Source of the DNA: Candidatus Endonucleibacter sp. (ex Gigantidas childressi)
GTDB lineage: Bacteria; Pseudomonadota; Gammaproteobacteria; Pseudomonadales; Endozoicomonadaceae
Assembly (NCBI GenBank): GCA_030674875.1
Contig: JASXSU010000003.1
Span: 1,032,076-1,096,075, forward strand
Direction of reading: 5' to 3'
Length of the DNA: 64,000 bases
Shown piece by piece: positions 31,365-41,178 of the stretch. The position numbers were made by a program, and so were the translations under genes. The notes beneath the pieces are model-generated. The model saw only the letters and a list, made by a program, of their open reading frames with translations. It searched no databases and was not told the origin of the DNA. The first letter of the stretch is position 1; every line of letters begins with the position of its first letter.

Positions 31365-31437
31365 ACATACCCGTCTCCTGTGGGGTTTTCGCTTTGTTAT
31401 TGACTGTTCTCGCTTGTTCTTTCAGGGGAGGCAGGTA
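31365..31437. repeat. Short palindromic element upstream of exbB
   Basis: TACCCGTCTCCTGTGG at the left and CAGGGGAGGCAGGTA at the right are imperfect inverted repeats flanking about 40 bases. The ends resemble the TATACC family. The rest of 31195-31527 has no gene. Confidence 0.4.
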
Positions 31438-31527
31438 TAGAGTTTATTGTATATTGTAATAGGTTTTCAGTTTAACCCGTGTAAAAGGGTGTGGTAAAGT
31501 TTCTGTAAATTCTAGAGGAAGTTGGCT

Positions 31528-32163
31528 GTGTTTGAACTGGTGAAATCAGGTGGTTGGCTCATGCTGCCAATACTGTTGTGCTCAATGCTCGCGGTGGCGA
31601 TTGTTTGTGAGCGTATTTGGACCTTGAGAGCCTCTGTTGTTACTCCTGAGGACACTCTTTTCCGAGTATGGCAATGGATAAAAAGGGATGAGTTAGATGG
31701 TATTAAGGTTGCCGCCTTGAGGGATGAATCCCCGTTGGGGGAAATACTGGCGGCAGGTATATCTAATGCTAGTAATGGTCGAGAAATAATGAAGGAATGT
31801 ATTGAGGAGCAGGCGGGTAGAGTTGTTCATGAGCTGGAACGTTACCTTAGCTCCCTTGGTACAATTGCCGCAATTACTCCATTGCTAGGTCTACTAGGCA
31901 CAGTTATAGGTATGATTGATGTGTTTTCTGTTATTATGATACAGGGTGCCGGTAGTCCTGGTGTGCTGGCTGGAGGTATTTCAAAAGCATTGATCACTAC
32001 CGCAGCAGGTTTGACAATTGCTATTCCAGCGCTGATATTCCATCGTTATTTTACTCGAAGGATAGATGAGTTAGTCGTTACTATGGAGCAGGAAGCTATC
32101 AAGTTGATGGAGGTGTTACAGGGGGAGCGTAACACCAACGAGTCAGAGGCAATTAATAAATGA
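31528..32163 (+). CDS. exbB: ExbB/TolQ-type proton channel protein
   Basis: Inner-membrane partner of ExbD in a proton-motive-force motor. The GTG at 31528 is best placed behind AGAGGAAG and gives 211 residues (FELVKSGGWLMLPILLCSML). Three transmembrane segments: residues about 10-30, about 105-130 (AAITPLLGLLGTVIGMIDVF) and about 145-170 (ALITTAAGLTIAIPALIFHR). It overlaps exbD by 4 bases. In pseudomonads an exbB-exbD pair also sits directly before lpxK; its energised partner is not always TonB, and no tonB is in this window. Confidence 0.9.
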   Translation: MFELVKSGGWLMLPILLCSMLAVAIVCERIWTLRASVVTPEDTLFRVWQWIKRDELDGIKVAALRDESPLGEILAAGISNASNGREIMKECIEEQAGRVVHELERYLSSLGTIAAITPLLGLLGTVIGMIDVFSVIMIQGAGSPGVLAGGISKALITTAAGLTIAIPALIFHRYFTRRIDELVVTMEQEAIKLMEVLQGERNTNESEAINK

Positions 32164-32576
32164 GGTTCCGTAGACAGCAGCCTCAGTCAGAGGTGTTGGT
32201 TAACCTTACGCCATTGATTGATGTTGTTTTTTTGCTATTGATTTTTTTTATGGTTTCGACCACTTTTACTCGAGAAACGCATTTAGCTGTGAACTTGCCT
32301 GAGTCCAGTGGTGCAGTTATGGAAAAAGAGGAAAAACAGATTGAGATTGTTATTAGTAAAGCTGGTGAATTTGCGGTGAATGGTAGAATATTGGTAAATG
32401 CACAGATTGAAACACTTAAGAGCACGCTATCTAAAGTCAGTAAGGGTGATAATAAATTGCCGTTGATGATAACTGCAGATGCAAAGGCTGCCTACCAGTC
32501 TGTTGTTATTGCAATGGATGCAGCGGGGCAATTAGGATTTGTTAATTTGACTATGACGACTAAAAAAAGTAAGTGA
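32160..32576 (+). CDS. exbD: ExbD/TolR-type biopolymer transport protein
   Basis: 138 residues with one N-terminal transmembrane helix (LIDVVFLLLIFFMVSTTF) whose Asp (in NLTPLIDVVFL) is the conserved proton-carrying residue, and a periplasmic domain ending in the short beta fold (ADAKAAYQSVVIAMDAAGQL). It is translationally coupled to exbB and followed 54 bases later by lpxK. Confidence 0.92.
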   Translation: MRFRRQQPQSEVLVNLTPLIDVVFLLLIFFMVSTTFTRETHLAVNLPESSGAVMEKEEKQIEIVISKAGEFAVNGRILVNAQIETLKSTLSKVSKGDNKLPLMITADAKAAYQSVVIAMDAAGQLGFVNLTMTTKKSK

Positions 32577-32630
32577 TGTAGAAATGATGCCATTCTTTTT
32601 TGGATTCCTCTAAGTTTCTCGGTTTTGAAT

Positions 32631-33668
32631 ATGCTTTTGAGCGTTAAGCGACGCCTTCATGCAGCGGTTCTCCGTGCTTGGTTTAATGATGATTCTTGGA
32701 TTAGGCTACTTGCACCTTTGAGTTTTATTTTTACCTGTTTTGCTCAATGGAGAAAAACTTTTCTTTTGCGAAAAAAGAGATGGGAGCCACCTGTTCCTGT
32801 TGTTGTTGTAGGTAATATTAGTGTTGGGGGGGTGGGCAAAACTCCAGTAGTAGCTAGTCTGGCTAAGGGTATGCAGGTAAGAGGTTATAAGCCCGGCATT
32901 GTTAGTAGAGGGTTTGGTGCCGCAGGAATGCGCTATCCTACGCTGGTTACTGCTATATCTAATCCTAAAGATGTGGGTGATGAGCCGGTTATGCTGGCCC
33001 AACAACTGGATATTCCTGTGGTGGTTGATCCAAACAGGGTCAATGCGGCCAATTTTCTTTGGAAATACCATAAATGTAACCTAATTATCGCAGATGATGG
33101 TCTTCAGCACTATAATCTAAAGCGTCATGTTGAGTTATTGGTTATTGATGGTCAAAGAATGCTGGGTAATGGTTTGTGTTTGCCTGCTGGGCCGTTAAGA
33201 GAGCCTGCGAGTCGTTTGCACTCTGTGGACTTAGTGTTAAGTAACGGTGAGGTAGCTTTTGATCCTGGTGTTAGCTACCACAGCTTTGAATTGTTACCAC
33301 AGGCTATAATGGCTGTACGGCCTGATTTAAGGGCTCTTTCTGCAGTTTATCCGCAAGCGTGCAGGGTTCATGGTGTGGCTGGTATTGGCAATCCAGAGCG
33401 TTTTTTTAATACTTTGGTGGAACTTGGCTTTGAGGTGGTTGCTCATGCCTTTCCGGATCACTATTGTTACAAGGCTGAGGACATTCTTTTTGAGGAGGAA
33501 TTACCGGTAATAATGACGGAGAAAGATGCCGTAAAGTGTACTGAGCTTGCAACGCCAAATCATTGGTATTTACCGGTGGCAACGAATATTTCAGACCTTG
33601 TTCTGGATCATATTGCCTCTCTTATCGAAAATTCAGATGTAGTGTATAATGGAAAAAAAACTGTTTGA
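32631..33668 (+). CDS. lpxK: Tetraacyldisaccharide 4'-kinase LpxK
   Basis: Phosphorylates the 4' position of the lipid A disaccharide at the inner membrane. From the ATG at 32631 it has 345 residues (a TTG at 32625 is also in frame). A hydrophobic N-terminal segment is followed by the P-loop GNISVGGVGKTP, then IVSRGFG, GDEPVMLAQ and IADDGLQHYNL, all family motifs. The end overlaps ycaR by 20 bases. Confidence 0.96.
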   Translation: MLLSVKRRLHAAVLRAWFNDDSWIRLLAPLSFIFTCFAQWRKTFLLRKKRWEPPVPVVVVGNISVGGVGKTPVVASLAKGMQVRGYKPGIVSRGFGAAGMRYPTLVTAISNPKDVGDEPVMLAQQLDIPVVVDPNRVNAANFLWKYHKCNLIIADDGLQHYNLKRHVELLVIDGQRMLGNGLCLPAGPLREPASRLHSVDLVLSNGEVAFDPGVSYHSFELLPQAIMAVRPDLRALSAVYPQACRVHGVAGIGNPERFFNTLVELGFEVVAHAFPDHYCYKAEDILFEEELPVIMTEKDAVKCTELATPNHWYLPVATNISDLVLDHIASLIENSDVVYNGKKTV

Positions 33669-33843
33669 AATTTTGGCCTGTCCCCTATGTAAAAGTGATG
33701 TTAAATATCAAAAAGAATTGGAAGAGCTAGTTTGTCGACCCTGTGGTATGGCGTACCCTGTTCGAGATGATATCCCCGTAATGCTGGAAGGCGAAGCACG
33801 CACCTTAACTATTGATGAGCGTTTGAAAAAGGAGTCGTCATGA
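33649..33843 (+). CDS. ycaR: Trm112-family small zinc protein YcaR
   Basis: 64 residues with a zinc knuckle (ILACPLCKSDVKY and LVCRPCGMAYPV), then RDDIPVMLEGEAR. It matches the YcaR/Trm112-like family that sits between lpxK and kdsB in most gammaproteobacteria. It overlaps both neighbours, which shows tight operon packing. Confidence 0.93.
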   Translation: MEKKLFEILACPLCKSDVKYQKELEELVCRPCGMAYPVRDDIPVMLEGEARTLTIDERLKKESS

Positions 33844-34631
33844 GCGAGCAAAAACCTTTTACTGTGGTTATTCCTGCTCGTTTTGGTTCTAGTCGTATGC
33901 CTGGGAAGTCTTTGGAGGATATTGCTGGTAAGCCAATGATTCAACACGTTTATGAAAGGGCTCTGAAAAGTAGTGCTGAGAGAGTTATTATTGCAACAGA
34001 TGATGAGCGTATTGTTAGCGCGGCAAAAAGTTTTGGAGCGGAAGTTTGTATTACTCAGGCTGGGCATCCTTCTGGTACGGATCGGCTGCAGGAGGTTTCG
34101 TTGCTTTATGGAATGAGTGATGATCATGTAATTGTTAATGTTCAGGGTGATGAGCCTCTGATACCTCCTCTTATTATTGATCAGGTGGCAGCTAATATTT
34201 ATGGTGATGTAGAGGTTGGTGCTGCCACGTTGTGTGAACGAATAACCTCCCGTGAAGATTTATTCAATCCAAATATTGTGAAGGTGGTTGTTGATGACAA
34301 GGGGCGTGCTATTTACTTTAGTAGAGCGCCGATTCCTTGGAATCGGGAGTTGTTTTCAGACAGTTCTGCACGGTTATTAGGGGTAGATTCTTGTAGGCGG
34401 CATATTGGTATTTATGCTTACCGGGTAAGTCTTTTGAAGAGTTATGTGCAGTGGGGTGTATGCCCTATAGAGAAGTTGGAGGCGCTGGAGCAGTTAAGGT
34501 TGTTATGGAATGGTCAATCCATTCATGTAGAGCATGCCATCGTGTCTTCACCTCAAGGTGTTGATACCAAGCAGGATCTTGTTGCGATACGGAAAATTTT
34601 TGAGGAGAGTGAGGTAAGAGTGTTGTCATGA
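33840..34631 (+). CDS. kdsB: 3-deoxy-manno-octulosonate cytidylyltransferase KdsB
   Basis: Activates Kdo as CMP-Kdo for LPS inner-core synthesis. 263 residues; PARFGSSRMPGKSLEDIAGK is the nucleotide-binding start, then ATDDERI, VNVQGDEPLIPP, and YFSRAPIPWNR with HIGIYAYR. It overlaps ycaR and the following phosphatase gene by 4 bases each. Confidence 0.97.
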   Translation: MSEQKPFTVVIPARFGSSRMPGKSLEDIAGKPMIQHVYERALKSSAERVIIATDDERIVSAAKSFGAEVCITQAGHPSGTDRLQEVSLLYGMSDDHVIVNVQGDEPLIPPLIIDQVAANIYGDVEVGAATLCERITSREDLFNPNIVKVVVDDKGRAIYFSRAPIPWNRELFSDSSARLLGVDSCRRHIGIYAYRVSLLKSYVQWGVCPIEKLEALEQLRLLWNGQSIHVEHAIVSSPQGVDTKQDLVAIRKIFEESEVRVLS

Positions 34632-35134
34632 TTATCAGGGTGCTTTTTGTTTGTTTAGGTAATATTTGTCGCTCGCCAACAGCTCATGGTGTTTTTGTTA
34701 AGCAGATTGTAGATGCGGGTCTTTCAGAAAATATTCATGTTGACTCGGCCGGTACTAGCGGTTGGCATAAAGGAAGCTTGCCAGATTCTCGGTCAATGGA
34801 AGTGGCTTTGGCTAAAGGTTATGATCTGTCGTTTATTCGTTCAAGGCAGGTTCTGCTTGATGATTATAGGAAACAGGATTTGATCCTTGCTATGGATAAG
34901 GAAAATCTTGAAACTCTTCGCTCTCAATGTCCAGAGGAGTTTCAGCAAAAGCTTGGATTGTTTCTTTCTTTTGTTGATAGCGTGAGTGCCAGAGAGGTGC
35001 CTGATCCATATTATGATGGCGATGAAAATTTTGAACAAGTGCTCAGTTTAATTGAAGATGGTGGTTTTGCATTGCTGAAACACTTACAGAAAAGCCATGC
35101 TTCAGGTTTATGCTCATTCCCCATGGGGGCGTGA
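34628..35134 (+). CDS. Low-molecular-weight protein tyrosine phosphatase
   Basis: 168 residues. Active-site loop VCLGNICRSPTA (CX5R) near the N-terminus and the general-acid Asp in VPDPYYDGDENFE near the C-terminus. Family members dephosphorylate tyrosine kinases of polysaccharide export (Wzb type) or other proteins. In this position, between kdsB and murB, it is conserved in pseudomonads. A palindromic repeat separates it from murB. Confidence 0.9.
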   Translation: MIIRVLFVCLGNICRSPTAHGVFVKQIVDAGLSENIHVDSAGTSGWHKGSLPDSRSMEVALAKGYDLSFIRSRQVLLDDYRKQDLILAMDKENLETLRSQCPEEFQQKLGLFLSFVDSVSAREVPDPYYDGDENFEQVLSLIEDGGFALLKHLQKSHASGLCSFPMGA

Positions 35135-35140
35135 GGTTTT

Positions 35141-35235
35141 ATTGATTATTTTCAACCCTAGCCACCTACTGTTTTTCGGTTCATGGAGTATCGTTAGTCT
35201 GTCGCCTACAAACACAGTCAATGGTAATTGGTATA
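35141..35235. repeat. Type B MITE remnant between the phosphatase gene and murB
   Basis: It ends CAGTCAATGGTAATTGGTATA, the usual outer arm, just before the murB frame. The left part keeps CCCTAGCCACCTACTGTTTT from the family core. It has lengthened a normally tight junction in this operon. Confidence 0.5.
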
Positions 35236-35260
35236 TGGTTTTTGGGTGTCAGAAAAAGTA

Positions 35261-36280
35261 ATGGATATTCTTGAAAACATTCAGTTGAAGGGGCTTAATA
35301 CTTTTGGAATTAAGGCAAATGCTCGTTATTACATTGAAGTTGCAACTCTGACCGATTTGCGATCATCGTTGGATTTTGCCAGGCAAAAAGGTTTGGCGGT
35401 GATGCCCTTGGGAGGAGGGAGTAATGTTGTTTTTTCTAAAAATATTGATCTCGTGGTATTAAAAGTAGCTTTCATGGGTAAGTCAGTGCTATCTCGTGAA
35501 AACGGTCTGGTATTGGTTGAGTCTGGTGCTGGAGAGTGTTGGCATGATTTCGTTCAATGGAGTTTGTCCCACAAAGCCTATGGTCTTGAAAACTTGTCGT
35601 TGATTCCAGGCTCGGTTGGCGCAGCTCCTGTTCAAAATATAGGGGCTTATGGTGTTGAGTTGAAGGATTATTTCTATTCTTTGATGGCAATAGACGCTAT
35701 ATCTGGTGAAGCTGTTCAGTTGTTTGCGGCAGATTGTATGTTTGCTTATCGTGATTCTATCTTTAAGGCTGTGCTCAAAGATCGTTATATTATTACTTCT
35801 GTCCAATTTCTTCTTGATGAAGAGTTGCAGGCGCAACTTAATTATGGGGTTTTAAGGGAGAGGGTTGAAGTTCGGTGTGTTAATGACTCTTTATCTGCTG
35901 ATTTGATTAGTAGTGTGGTGTGCGATATTCGTCGTGAAAGACTGCCTGATCCTGATTTTCTTGGTAATGCGGGAAGTTTTTTCAAAAACCCAGAGGTTGA
36001 GTCGGCTATATTTGAGCAGTTGAAGCAAGAGTATCCAGATATCGTTGCTTTTCCTGAGGGATGCAATGCTTGGAAGCTAGCCGCAGGCTGGTTGATTGAA
36101 CGAGCAGGTTTAAAGGGAGTTAGAGAGGGGCGGGTTGGTATCTACAAGACGCAGGCGCTTGTGCTGGTTAATTATGGAGGAGCTTCAGGAGCTGATGTAA
36201 TGAATTTCTCGGAAAGGATTAGGCAGCGAGTATATGAATGTTTTGGCATATGGCTGGAGCAGGAGCCAAGGGTATATTAA
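35261..36280 (+). CDS. murB: UDP-N-acetylenolpyruvoylglucosamine reductase MurB
   Basis: FAD-dependent enzyme completing UDP-MurNAc synthesis. The ATG at 35261 gives 339 residues starting MDILENIQLKGLNTFGIKAN; a frame from 35228 would run into the repeat. Type I MurB: FAD-binding PLGGGSNVVFS and IPGSVGAAPVQNIGAYGVEL; the Tyr-containing YRDSIFK loop; catalytic Ser in GNAGSFFKNP and a Glu near the end (WLEQEPRVY). A terminator follows at once. Confidence 0.96.
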   Translation: MDILENIQLKGLNTFGIKANARYYIEVATLTDLRSSLDFARQKGLAVMPLGGGSNVVFSKNIDLVVLKVAFMGKSVLSRENGLVLVESGAGECWHDFVQWSLSHKAYGLENLSLIPGSVGAAPVQNIGAYGVELKDYFYSLMAIDAISGEAVQLFAADCMFAYRDSIFKAVLKDRYIITSVQFLLDEELQAQLNYGVLRERVEVRCVNDSLSADLISSVVCDIRRERLPDPDFLGNAGSFFKNPEVESAIFEQLKQEYPDIVAFPEGCNAWKLAAGWLIERAGLKGVREGRVGIYKTQALVLVNYGGASGADVMNFSERIRQRVYECFGIWLEQEPRVY

Positions 36281-36281
36281 T

Positions 36282-36309
36282 AAAAAGACGGCTCCAGCCG
36301 TCTTTTTTG
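36282..36309. terminator. Terminator shared by murB and rne
   Basis: AAAAAGACGGCT, loop CC, AGCCGTCTTTTTT is a perfect 9-bp stem with A and T runs on both sides, so it works in both directions between the convergent murB and rne genes. Confidence 0.9.
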
Positions 36310-36333
36310 TTTTTGCCCTTGCTAGGCTTGTGA

Positions 36334-39171
36334 TTACTCTGATAGAGGCTCTTTCTTTATTTGGATGGGAAGTGTGTCATCAGGCTCGTGGTGTACTGAT
36401 TTTAACGCTGCTGTATGGTTTGATCTAGGGTCATTATGAGCCCGGCTGCGTTTGTGCTGACTTTGTGGTTTTGGCATTTGATCACCGCTTCCGGTATGGC
36501 TGGTGCCTGCTTCAGAGACGGTATGACGATCTGGGGTATTTGTTTGTTTGTCATCAAGTTTTTTGTTTGTTGGTGGTGTTAGCTCTGGAATGGGTATTTT
36601 TTGGTGCGATATACCTGTACTTTCTTTAGCTGTGACTGATTTATCTTGAGTATTTTCCTCTATTTTTTTTGGTGTATCTATATATGCCGTGTCTGGTTGA
36701 ATGAAGGGCATTTTTTGTAAATCTATGCAACCTTCAGCTTGGACTACTTTAGTTGTCACGGTTTTAATTATTTGTGATTGGTGGTTGTTAGGGGTTGCTG
36801 TTTTAGTAGTATTTGTCGGGGGCTGAGCAGTAGTCTTTTTTTGCTTCGTAACCATGCCGCTGGCACTATGTTCTTTTACGGTAGATACATCACTGATGGT
36901 AGATGCCTGTATCGAAGGTGTAAGGGTTGATGTTTGATGTTTGAGTATAGCTTGGTTTTGATTTTGCTCGAGGGCGGAAGTAGGCGCTTCTTGACTGAGA
37001 GTATCAGTAGAAGTAGCAAGTGTAGGGCTGGTTTTCGGTGGAGCCATCATTGGGAGTTGTTCTTGCTCATGGTCTCTAAGAGATAGGCGGTTATGTCGCC
37101 TTAGAGATGCAGTGCTTGGTCTGCGTCTGAGCTTATTGTCTTCCCGTGATGCATTAGTCTGTTCTACGCTTTTGGTTTTTTGAGTAGGTTGTTTTGGGCT
37201 ATTTTTCTTGTCACGCTGGGTATTGCTAAGAAGCGTACTATTTTGCTGTTTATTAGCCTGACTGCTATTAATGTTACCCTGATTCGATTGCGGTGAAGAG
37301 TTGTTACGACTACTATTTACTGTCTTATTCTGAGGGGCGTAGTCTTTTTTAGCGAAATTCCGAGGCTGATCTTTTTGGCTAGTTTTATTACTCCCTTGTT
37401 TATTGTAAGGCCTTGATTTGCTTTCTCCTCGGTTGGATTGTTGCGACCAGTCCTTTTTTTGGGCGGGTTGAGCGCTGTTTGTAGCCGATTTTTCTTCCTC
37501 GGTAGTGGTGAAAATATCACCAATAGCTTTAACAAAAGACTTGATTAAGCCTGTATTTTTTTTCTGTTCAAAAGTTGGCTTGGGGGGAGCAATGTTTTTT
37601 ACTGCGGCCACAGTTTTTAGCGGTTGTCTGCCATTAGTTGACTCTTCATAAGGGTCTTTGGTGTCAGTAATTCCGTAGCTGCTGGTTGGTGCTTGATCGA
37701 TTTGTTGGTCGTCACGTATTCTTTGGACATCATAATGAGGGGTGTCTAAGTTTGGGTTAGGGATAATGACAATGCGAGCGTTATGGCGTGATTCTATTTC
37801 AGTAATGCCAGAGCGCTTTTCGTTCAGCAAAAATGCGGCAACAGATATTGGAACTTGTGCGCGAATTTCAGATGTGTTGCCTTTCATGGCTTCCTCTTCC
37901 ATAAGGCGCATTATTGATAGAGCTAGGGACTCAATATCACGTACTGAACCCTGGCCAGAACAGCGAGGGCAAACGATGCCGCTGGTTTCGCCCAAAGAGG
38001 GTCGAAGCCTTTGGCGAGACATTTCCAGCAATCCAAAGCGAGAGATTCGGCCGGTTTGAACTCGGGCACGATCCATATCCAAAGCAAGACTAATACGACT
38101 TTCAACTTCACGCTGATTGCGGTTACTACCCATGTCGATAAAATCAATAACGATTAGGCCACCGATATCACGTAGTCTTAGCTGACGAGCAATTTCATCC
38201 GCAGCTTCAAGGTTGGTATTTAGCGCTGTTTCTTCAATATCTGCACCACTGGTGGCTTTTGCTGAGTTTATATCAATAGATACTAGAGCTTCCGTGGGAT
38301 CGATAACTATAGAGCCGCCAGAGGAGAGCTTAACCTCCCTTTGAAATGCGGTTTCAATTTGTGTTTCAATTTGGAAGCGATTGAATAGTGGAATGCTGTC
38401 TTTGTATAATTTGAATCGTGGTGCATATTGAGGCATGACCTGTTGTACAAAATCAAGAGCTTCTTTATGAACGCTGGCCTTGTCAATGAGTACCTCGCTG
38501 ATATCGTGGCGTAGGCAATCTCGTATAGCTCGAATTATAAGATTGCTTTCTTGGTGTATAAGCAGCGGCGCTGGTCTGCTAGCAGAAGCTTCCTTAATGG
38601 CGTTCCATAAGTGCAGTAAATACTCCAAGTCCCACTGAAGCTCCTCAAGTGACCGACCTAATCCGGCAGTTCTAACAATAACGCCCATTCCTGCAGGTAT
38701 GTTTAGTGTGTTGAGTACTTCGCGTAGCTCCACTCGTTCCTCGCCCTCAATGCGGCGGGAAATGCCCACAGTGCGAGGGTTGTTTGGCATGAGTACCATA
38801 TAGCGACCTGCTAGGCTAATAAGCGTTGTTAATGCTGCGCCTTTACTGCCTCTTTCTTCTTTATCTACTTGAACAAGAACTTCTTGACCTTCTTTCAGGG
38901 TATCTTTGATGCTCGTACGACCAGAAGTAGGTTTGCAGAAATATTCTTGAGATATTTCCTTCATGGATAGGAATCCATGTCTCTTTGCACCAAAGTCTAC
39001 AAAAGCCGCCTCTAAGCTGGGTTCAACGCGAGTGATTATGCCTTTGTATATATTAGATTTCTTTTGTTCGCGGGCGCTGGATTCAATATCTAGGTCATAA
39101 AGACGTTGCCCGTCTACAAGCGCAACACGCAGCTCTTCCTGCTGTGTTGCGTTAATCAACATTCTATTCAT
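36334..39171 (-). CDS. rne: Ribonuclease E
   Basis: Endoribonuclease core of the degradosome; 945 residues. N-terminal S1 domain ([20 protein letters not shown]), RNase H-like and catalytic DNase I-like parts with [17 protein letters not shown] and [18 protein letters not shown], which supply the Mg2+-binding Asp residues, and the zinc link CPRCSGQG. From about residue 480 the chain is a low-complexity Gln/Asn/Ser/Thr/Lys-rich scaffold (Arg-rich [20 protein letters not shown]), typical of the disordered degradosome-binding half. It is transcribed away from rluC with a long leader. Confidence 0.96.
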   Translation of the reverse strand: MNRMLINATQQEELRVALVDGQRLYDLDIESSAREQKKSNIYKGIITRVEPSLEAAFVDFGAKRHGFLSMKEISQEYFCKPTSGRTSIKDTLKEGQEVLVQVDKEERGSKGAALTTLISLAGRYMVLMPNNPRTVGISRRIEGEERVELREVLNTLNIPAGMGVIVRTAGLGRSLEELQWDLEYLLHLWNAIKEASASRPAPLLIHQESNLIIRAIRDCLRHDISEVLIDKASVHKEALDFVQQVMPQYAPRFKLYKDSIPLFNRFQIETQIETAFQREVKLSSGGSIVIDPTEALVSIDINSAKATSGADIEETALNTNLEAADEIARQLRLRDIGGLIVIDFIDMGSNRNQREVESRISLALDMDRARVQTGRISRFGLLEMSRQRLRPSLGETSGIVCPRCSGQGSVRDIESLALSIMRLMEEEAMKGNTSEIRAQVPISVAAFLLNEKRSGITEIESRHNARIVIIPNPNLDTPHYDVQRIRDDQQIDQAPTSSYGITDTKDPYEESTNGRQPLKTVAAVKNIAPPKPTFEQKKNTGLIKSFVKAIGDIFTTTEEEKSATNSAQPAQKKDWSQQSNRGESKSRPYNKQGSNKTSQKDQPRNFAKKDYAPQNKTVNSSRNNSSPQSNQGNINSSQANKQQNSTLLSNTQRDKKNSPKQPTQKTKSVEQTNASREDNKLRRRPSTASLRRHNRLSLRDHEQEQLPMMAPPKTSPTLATSTDTLSQEAPTSALEQNQNQAILKHQTSTLTPSIQASTISDVSTVKEHSASGMVTKQKKTTAQPPTNTTKTATPNNHQSQIIKTVTTKVVQAEGCIDLQKMPFIQPDTAYIDTPKKIEENTQDKSVTAKESTGISHQKIPIPELTPPTNKKLDDKQTNTPDRHTVSEAGTSHTGSGDQMPKPQSQHKRSRAHNDPRSNHTAALKSVHHEPDDTLPIQIKKEPLSE

Positions 39172-39368
39172 AAAAGTACCGGTTCACTTGAGGCTAACCT
39201 CTCAAGTCGCCATAGCCCGACTATTCTGAAAGTCCGGCCTGCTTGTATAATGCAGCCGAATCTTTTTAAGTGCTATCATACTTATATCTCAGTATTTCAG
39301 TGAGATGTAGTGTAACGATATAGCGTTATCCTGTGTCATGAATTAAGTTCCTGAACACAGGGGAATAA

Positions 39369-39419
39369 AACAGCAGGTTCCGGTTGCTGTTGGCTTTCAA
39401 TCGAATGTTTGATTGAGCC
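39369..39419 (-). promoter_or_regulatory. Two hairpins in the presumed rne 5' leader
   Basis: On the transcript strand, GGCTCAATCAAACATTCGAT ending in GAAAGCC folds into one stem and AACAGCAACCGGAACCTGCT ending in GTT into another, side by side about 200-250 bases before the rne ATG. In E. coli the rne leader carries hairpins through which RNase E controls its own mRNA; the same role here is inference. Confidence 0.4.
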
Positions 39420-39778
39420 AATAGTAACTCTGGTGCCTTGGTAACGTCGGTCACCTGCTTTTTCCTGAAATCGAGCCTCGCTTGATGGAGGGTAGCACTA
39501 TTAATCTATCACGGGTTGAGCCGTGTTCTTTACTTAAATTTTGAGCCTGCTGGCAAAAAGCTGACTACATGCATTATTAAGCCTATAATGCATTAGTTGA
39601 TGCTTTCTGGGTGGTGGACGTGGTAAGCGTACTATCCGTCTTATCCGTCTTATCCGCCTCCAAGAGACTCAAATTTCAAAAATCAAACTGCCTTTCTTAA
39701 TGTTATGCTAGACAGTTTTTTGATTATACCAGTAATCTTCAGGTGCTTCAAATGAAGCAAAGCTGATAACATTGAAAC

Positions 39779-40828
39779 ATGAATAAACAATCAAGCGATG
39801 TAGTAGCTCCTTTGAGGGTTGAATCACCAAAAAAAGAAGGAAGCTTCTGTCGATCTAAAGGAAGTATGGATAACCCTTCGGTGCAATACGTTACTATTAG
39901 TAATGTTGAAGGTCAGCGTTTGGATAACTATTTGTGTCGAATTCTTAAAGGGGTTCCTAAAACTAGAATTTATCGAGTTATTCGAAAAGGGGAGGTGAGA
40001 GTTAATAAAAAAAGAGTGGCTCCTAGTTATCGTCTTCAGGAAGGGGACTATCTTAGAATTCCTCCGGTACGGGTAGCCGAAGAAACTGAAAAAGCTTATA
40101 TGCCAGTATCTGTTTCTGAACTGTTGGCTAGCTCTGTTCTTTATGAGGATGCTGGATTACTTATTATAAACAAGCCGTCAGGATTGGCGGTTCATGGTGG
40201 TAGTGGGATTTCCTGTGGTGTTATAGAGGCTTTGCGACAAATGCGACCCAGAGAAAAAGAGTTGGAGCTTGTTCATCGTCTGGATAGGGAAACGTCTGGG
40301 TGTTTGATGATTGCTAAAAAACGCTCTGTACTGCGTCATATTCATGGTCAACTGCAGAGCAGTGGGGTAAAGAAAGTGTATAATGCCCTAGTAGTTGGAC
40401 GCTGGCCGTTAAAAAAACAGTTGGTTGATGCTCCATTGAGAAAGAATATCCTTCGTTCAGGTGAGCGTATTGTTCGGGTTGATATCGATGGTAAAACTTC
40501 AAAAACCCGTTATCGGATATTGAAAAGGTTGAGTGGAGCAACTTTGGTTGAAGCAATCCCTTTAACAGGGAGGACTCACCAGATTAGAGTGCATTGCCTT
40601 CAAGCTGGTCACGCTATTCTAGGTGACGCTAAGTACGGTAGTGATAATGATAATCAGTATCACAGAAAGCAAGGTTTAAAGCGTCTTTTTTTACATGCGT
40701 CAAGCTTGACGTTGACTCTTCCCGTTACTGGGGTGATCACGGTGGAAGCGCCGTTGCCCAATAATTTGGAAAGGTTTTTGCAAAAAATGGGTACTGACAG
40801 GATGCTTGATGAGCCTAAAGTAACTTGA
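39779..40828 (+). CDS. rluC: 23S rRNA pseudouridine synthase RluC
   Basis: Makes pseudouridines at positions 955, 2504 and 2580 of 23S rRNA in E. coli. 349 residues from the ATG at 39779; an ATG at 39866 would give about 320, the more common size, but neither has a clear Shine-Dalgarno. S4 RNA-binding domain: GQRLDNYLCRILKGVPKTRI, then RKGEVRVNKKR. Catalytic domain: INKPSGLAVHGGSG and ELVHRLDRETSGCLM with the catalytic Asp; PLTGRTHQIRVH. Divergent from rne, as in E. coli and pseudomonads. Confidence 0.93.
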   Translation: MNKQSSDVVAPLRVESPKKEGSFCRSKGSMDNPSVQYVTISNVEGQRLDNYLCRILKGVPKTRIYRVIRKGEVRVNKKRVAPSYRLQEGDYLRIPPVRVAEETEKAYMPVSVSELLASSVLYEDAGLLIINKPSGLAVHGGSGISCGVIEALRQMRPREKELELVHRLDRETSGCLMIAKKRSVLRHIHGQLQSSGVKKVYNALVVGRWPLKKQLVDAPLRKNILRSGERIVRVDIDGKTSKTRYRILKRLSGATLVEAIPLTGRTHQIRVHCLQAGHAILGDAKYGSDNDNQYHRKQGLKRLFLHASSLTLTLPVTGVITVEAPLPNNLERFLQKMGTDRMLDEPKVT

Positions 40829-41178
40829 AGTGTAGATGTGCGGCAAATAAGTGATGTCCTATGAGTATGGAAGGCCAGTGGTTTCTGTAAGCAAATGCAG
40901 TTTTTAAATAAGACGGAAGTTATATCTACTGCGGTTGCTTGTGTCTTGTGTGATGACTTAAGCTAGTGGCTAGGTATATGTACTCATTCCTATTTAAGGG
41001 TGTGGTGTAGTTCTGTATATTATTTATTGCCGTGCCTGTTTTTGATTAGTTGAAGCTAGGTAAGCTACGTATATATCTGGTGCTATTGAAGTTGCGAGCG
41101 GTCCATAGCCTCCGTCTTCAATGGGATTTGTTATAAAAAATTATTTATGAAAGGGATGTTCTTATAGAGGGTAAACTG
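40829..41178. other. Gene-free region with weak repeat similarity
   Basis: No coding signal. Around 40975-41125 there are fragments resembling the palindromic arms (TATTTAAGGGTGTGG and CTTCAATGGGATTTG), too diverged to define ends. Confidence 0.3.
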
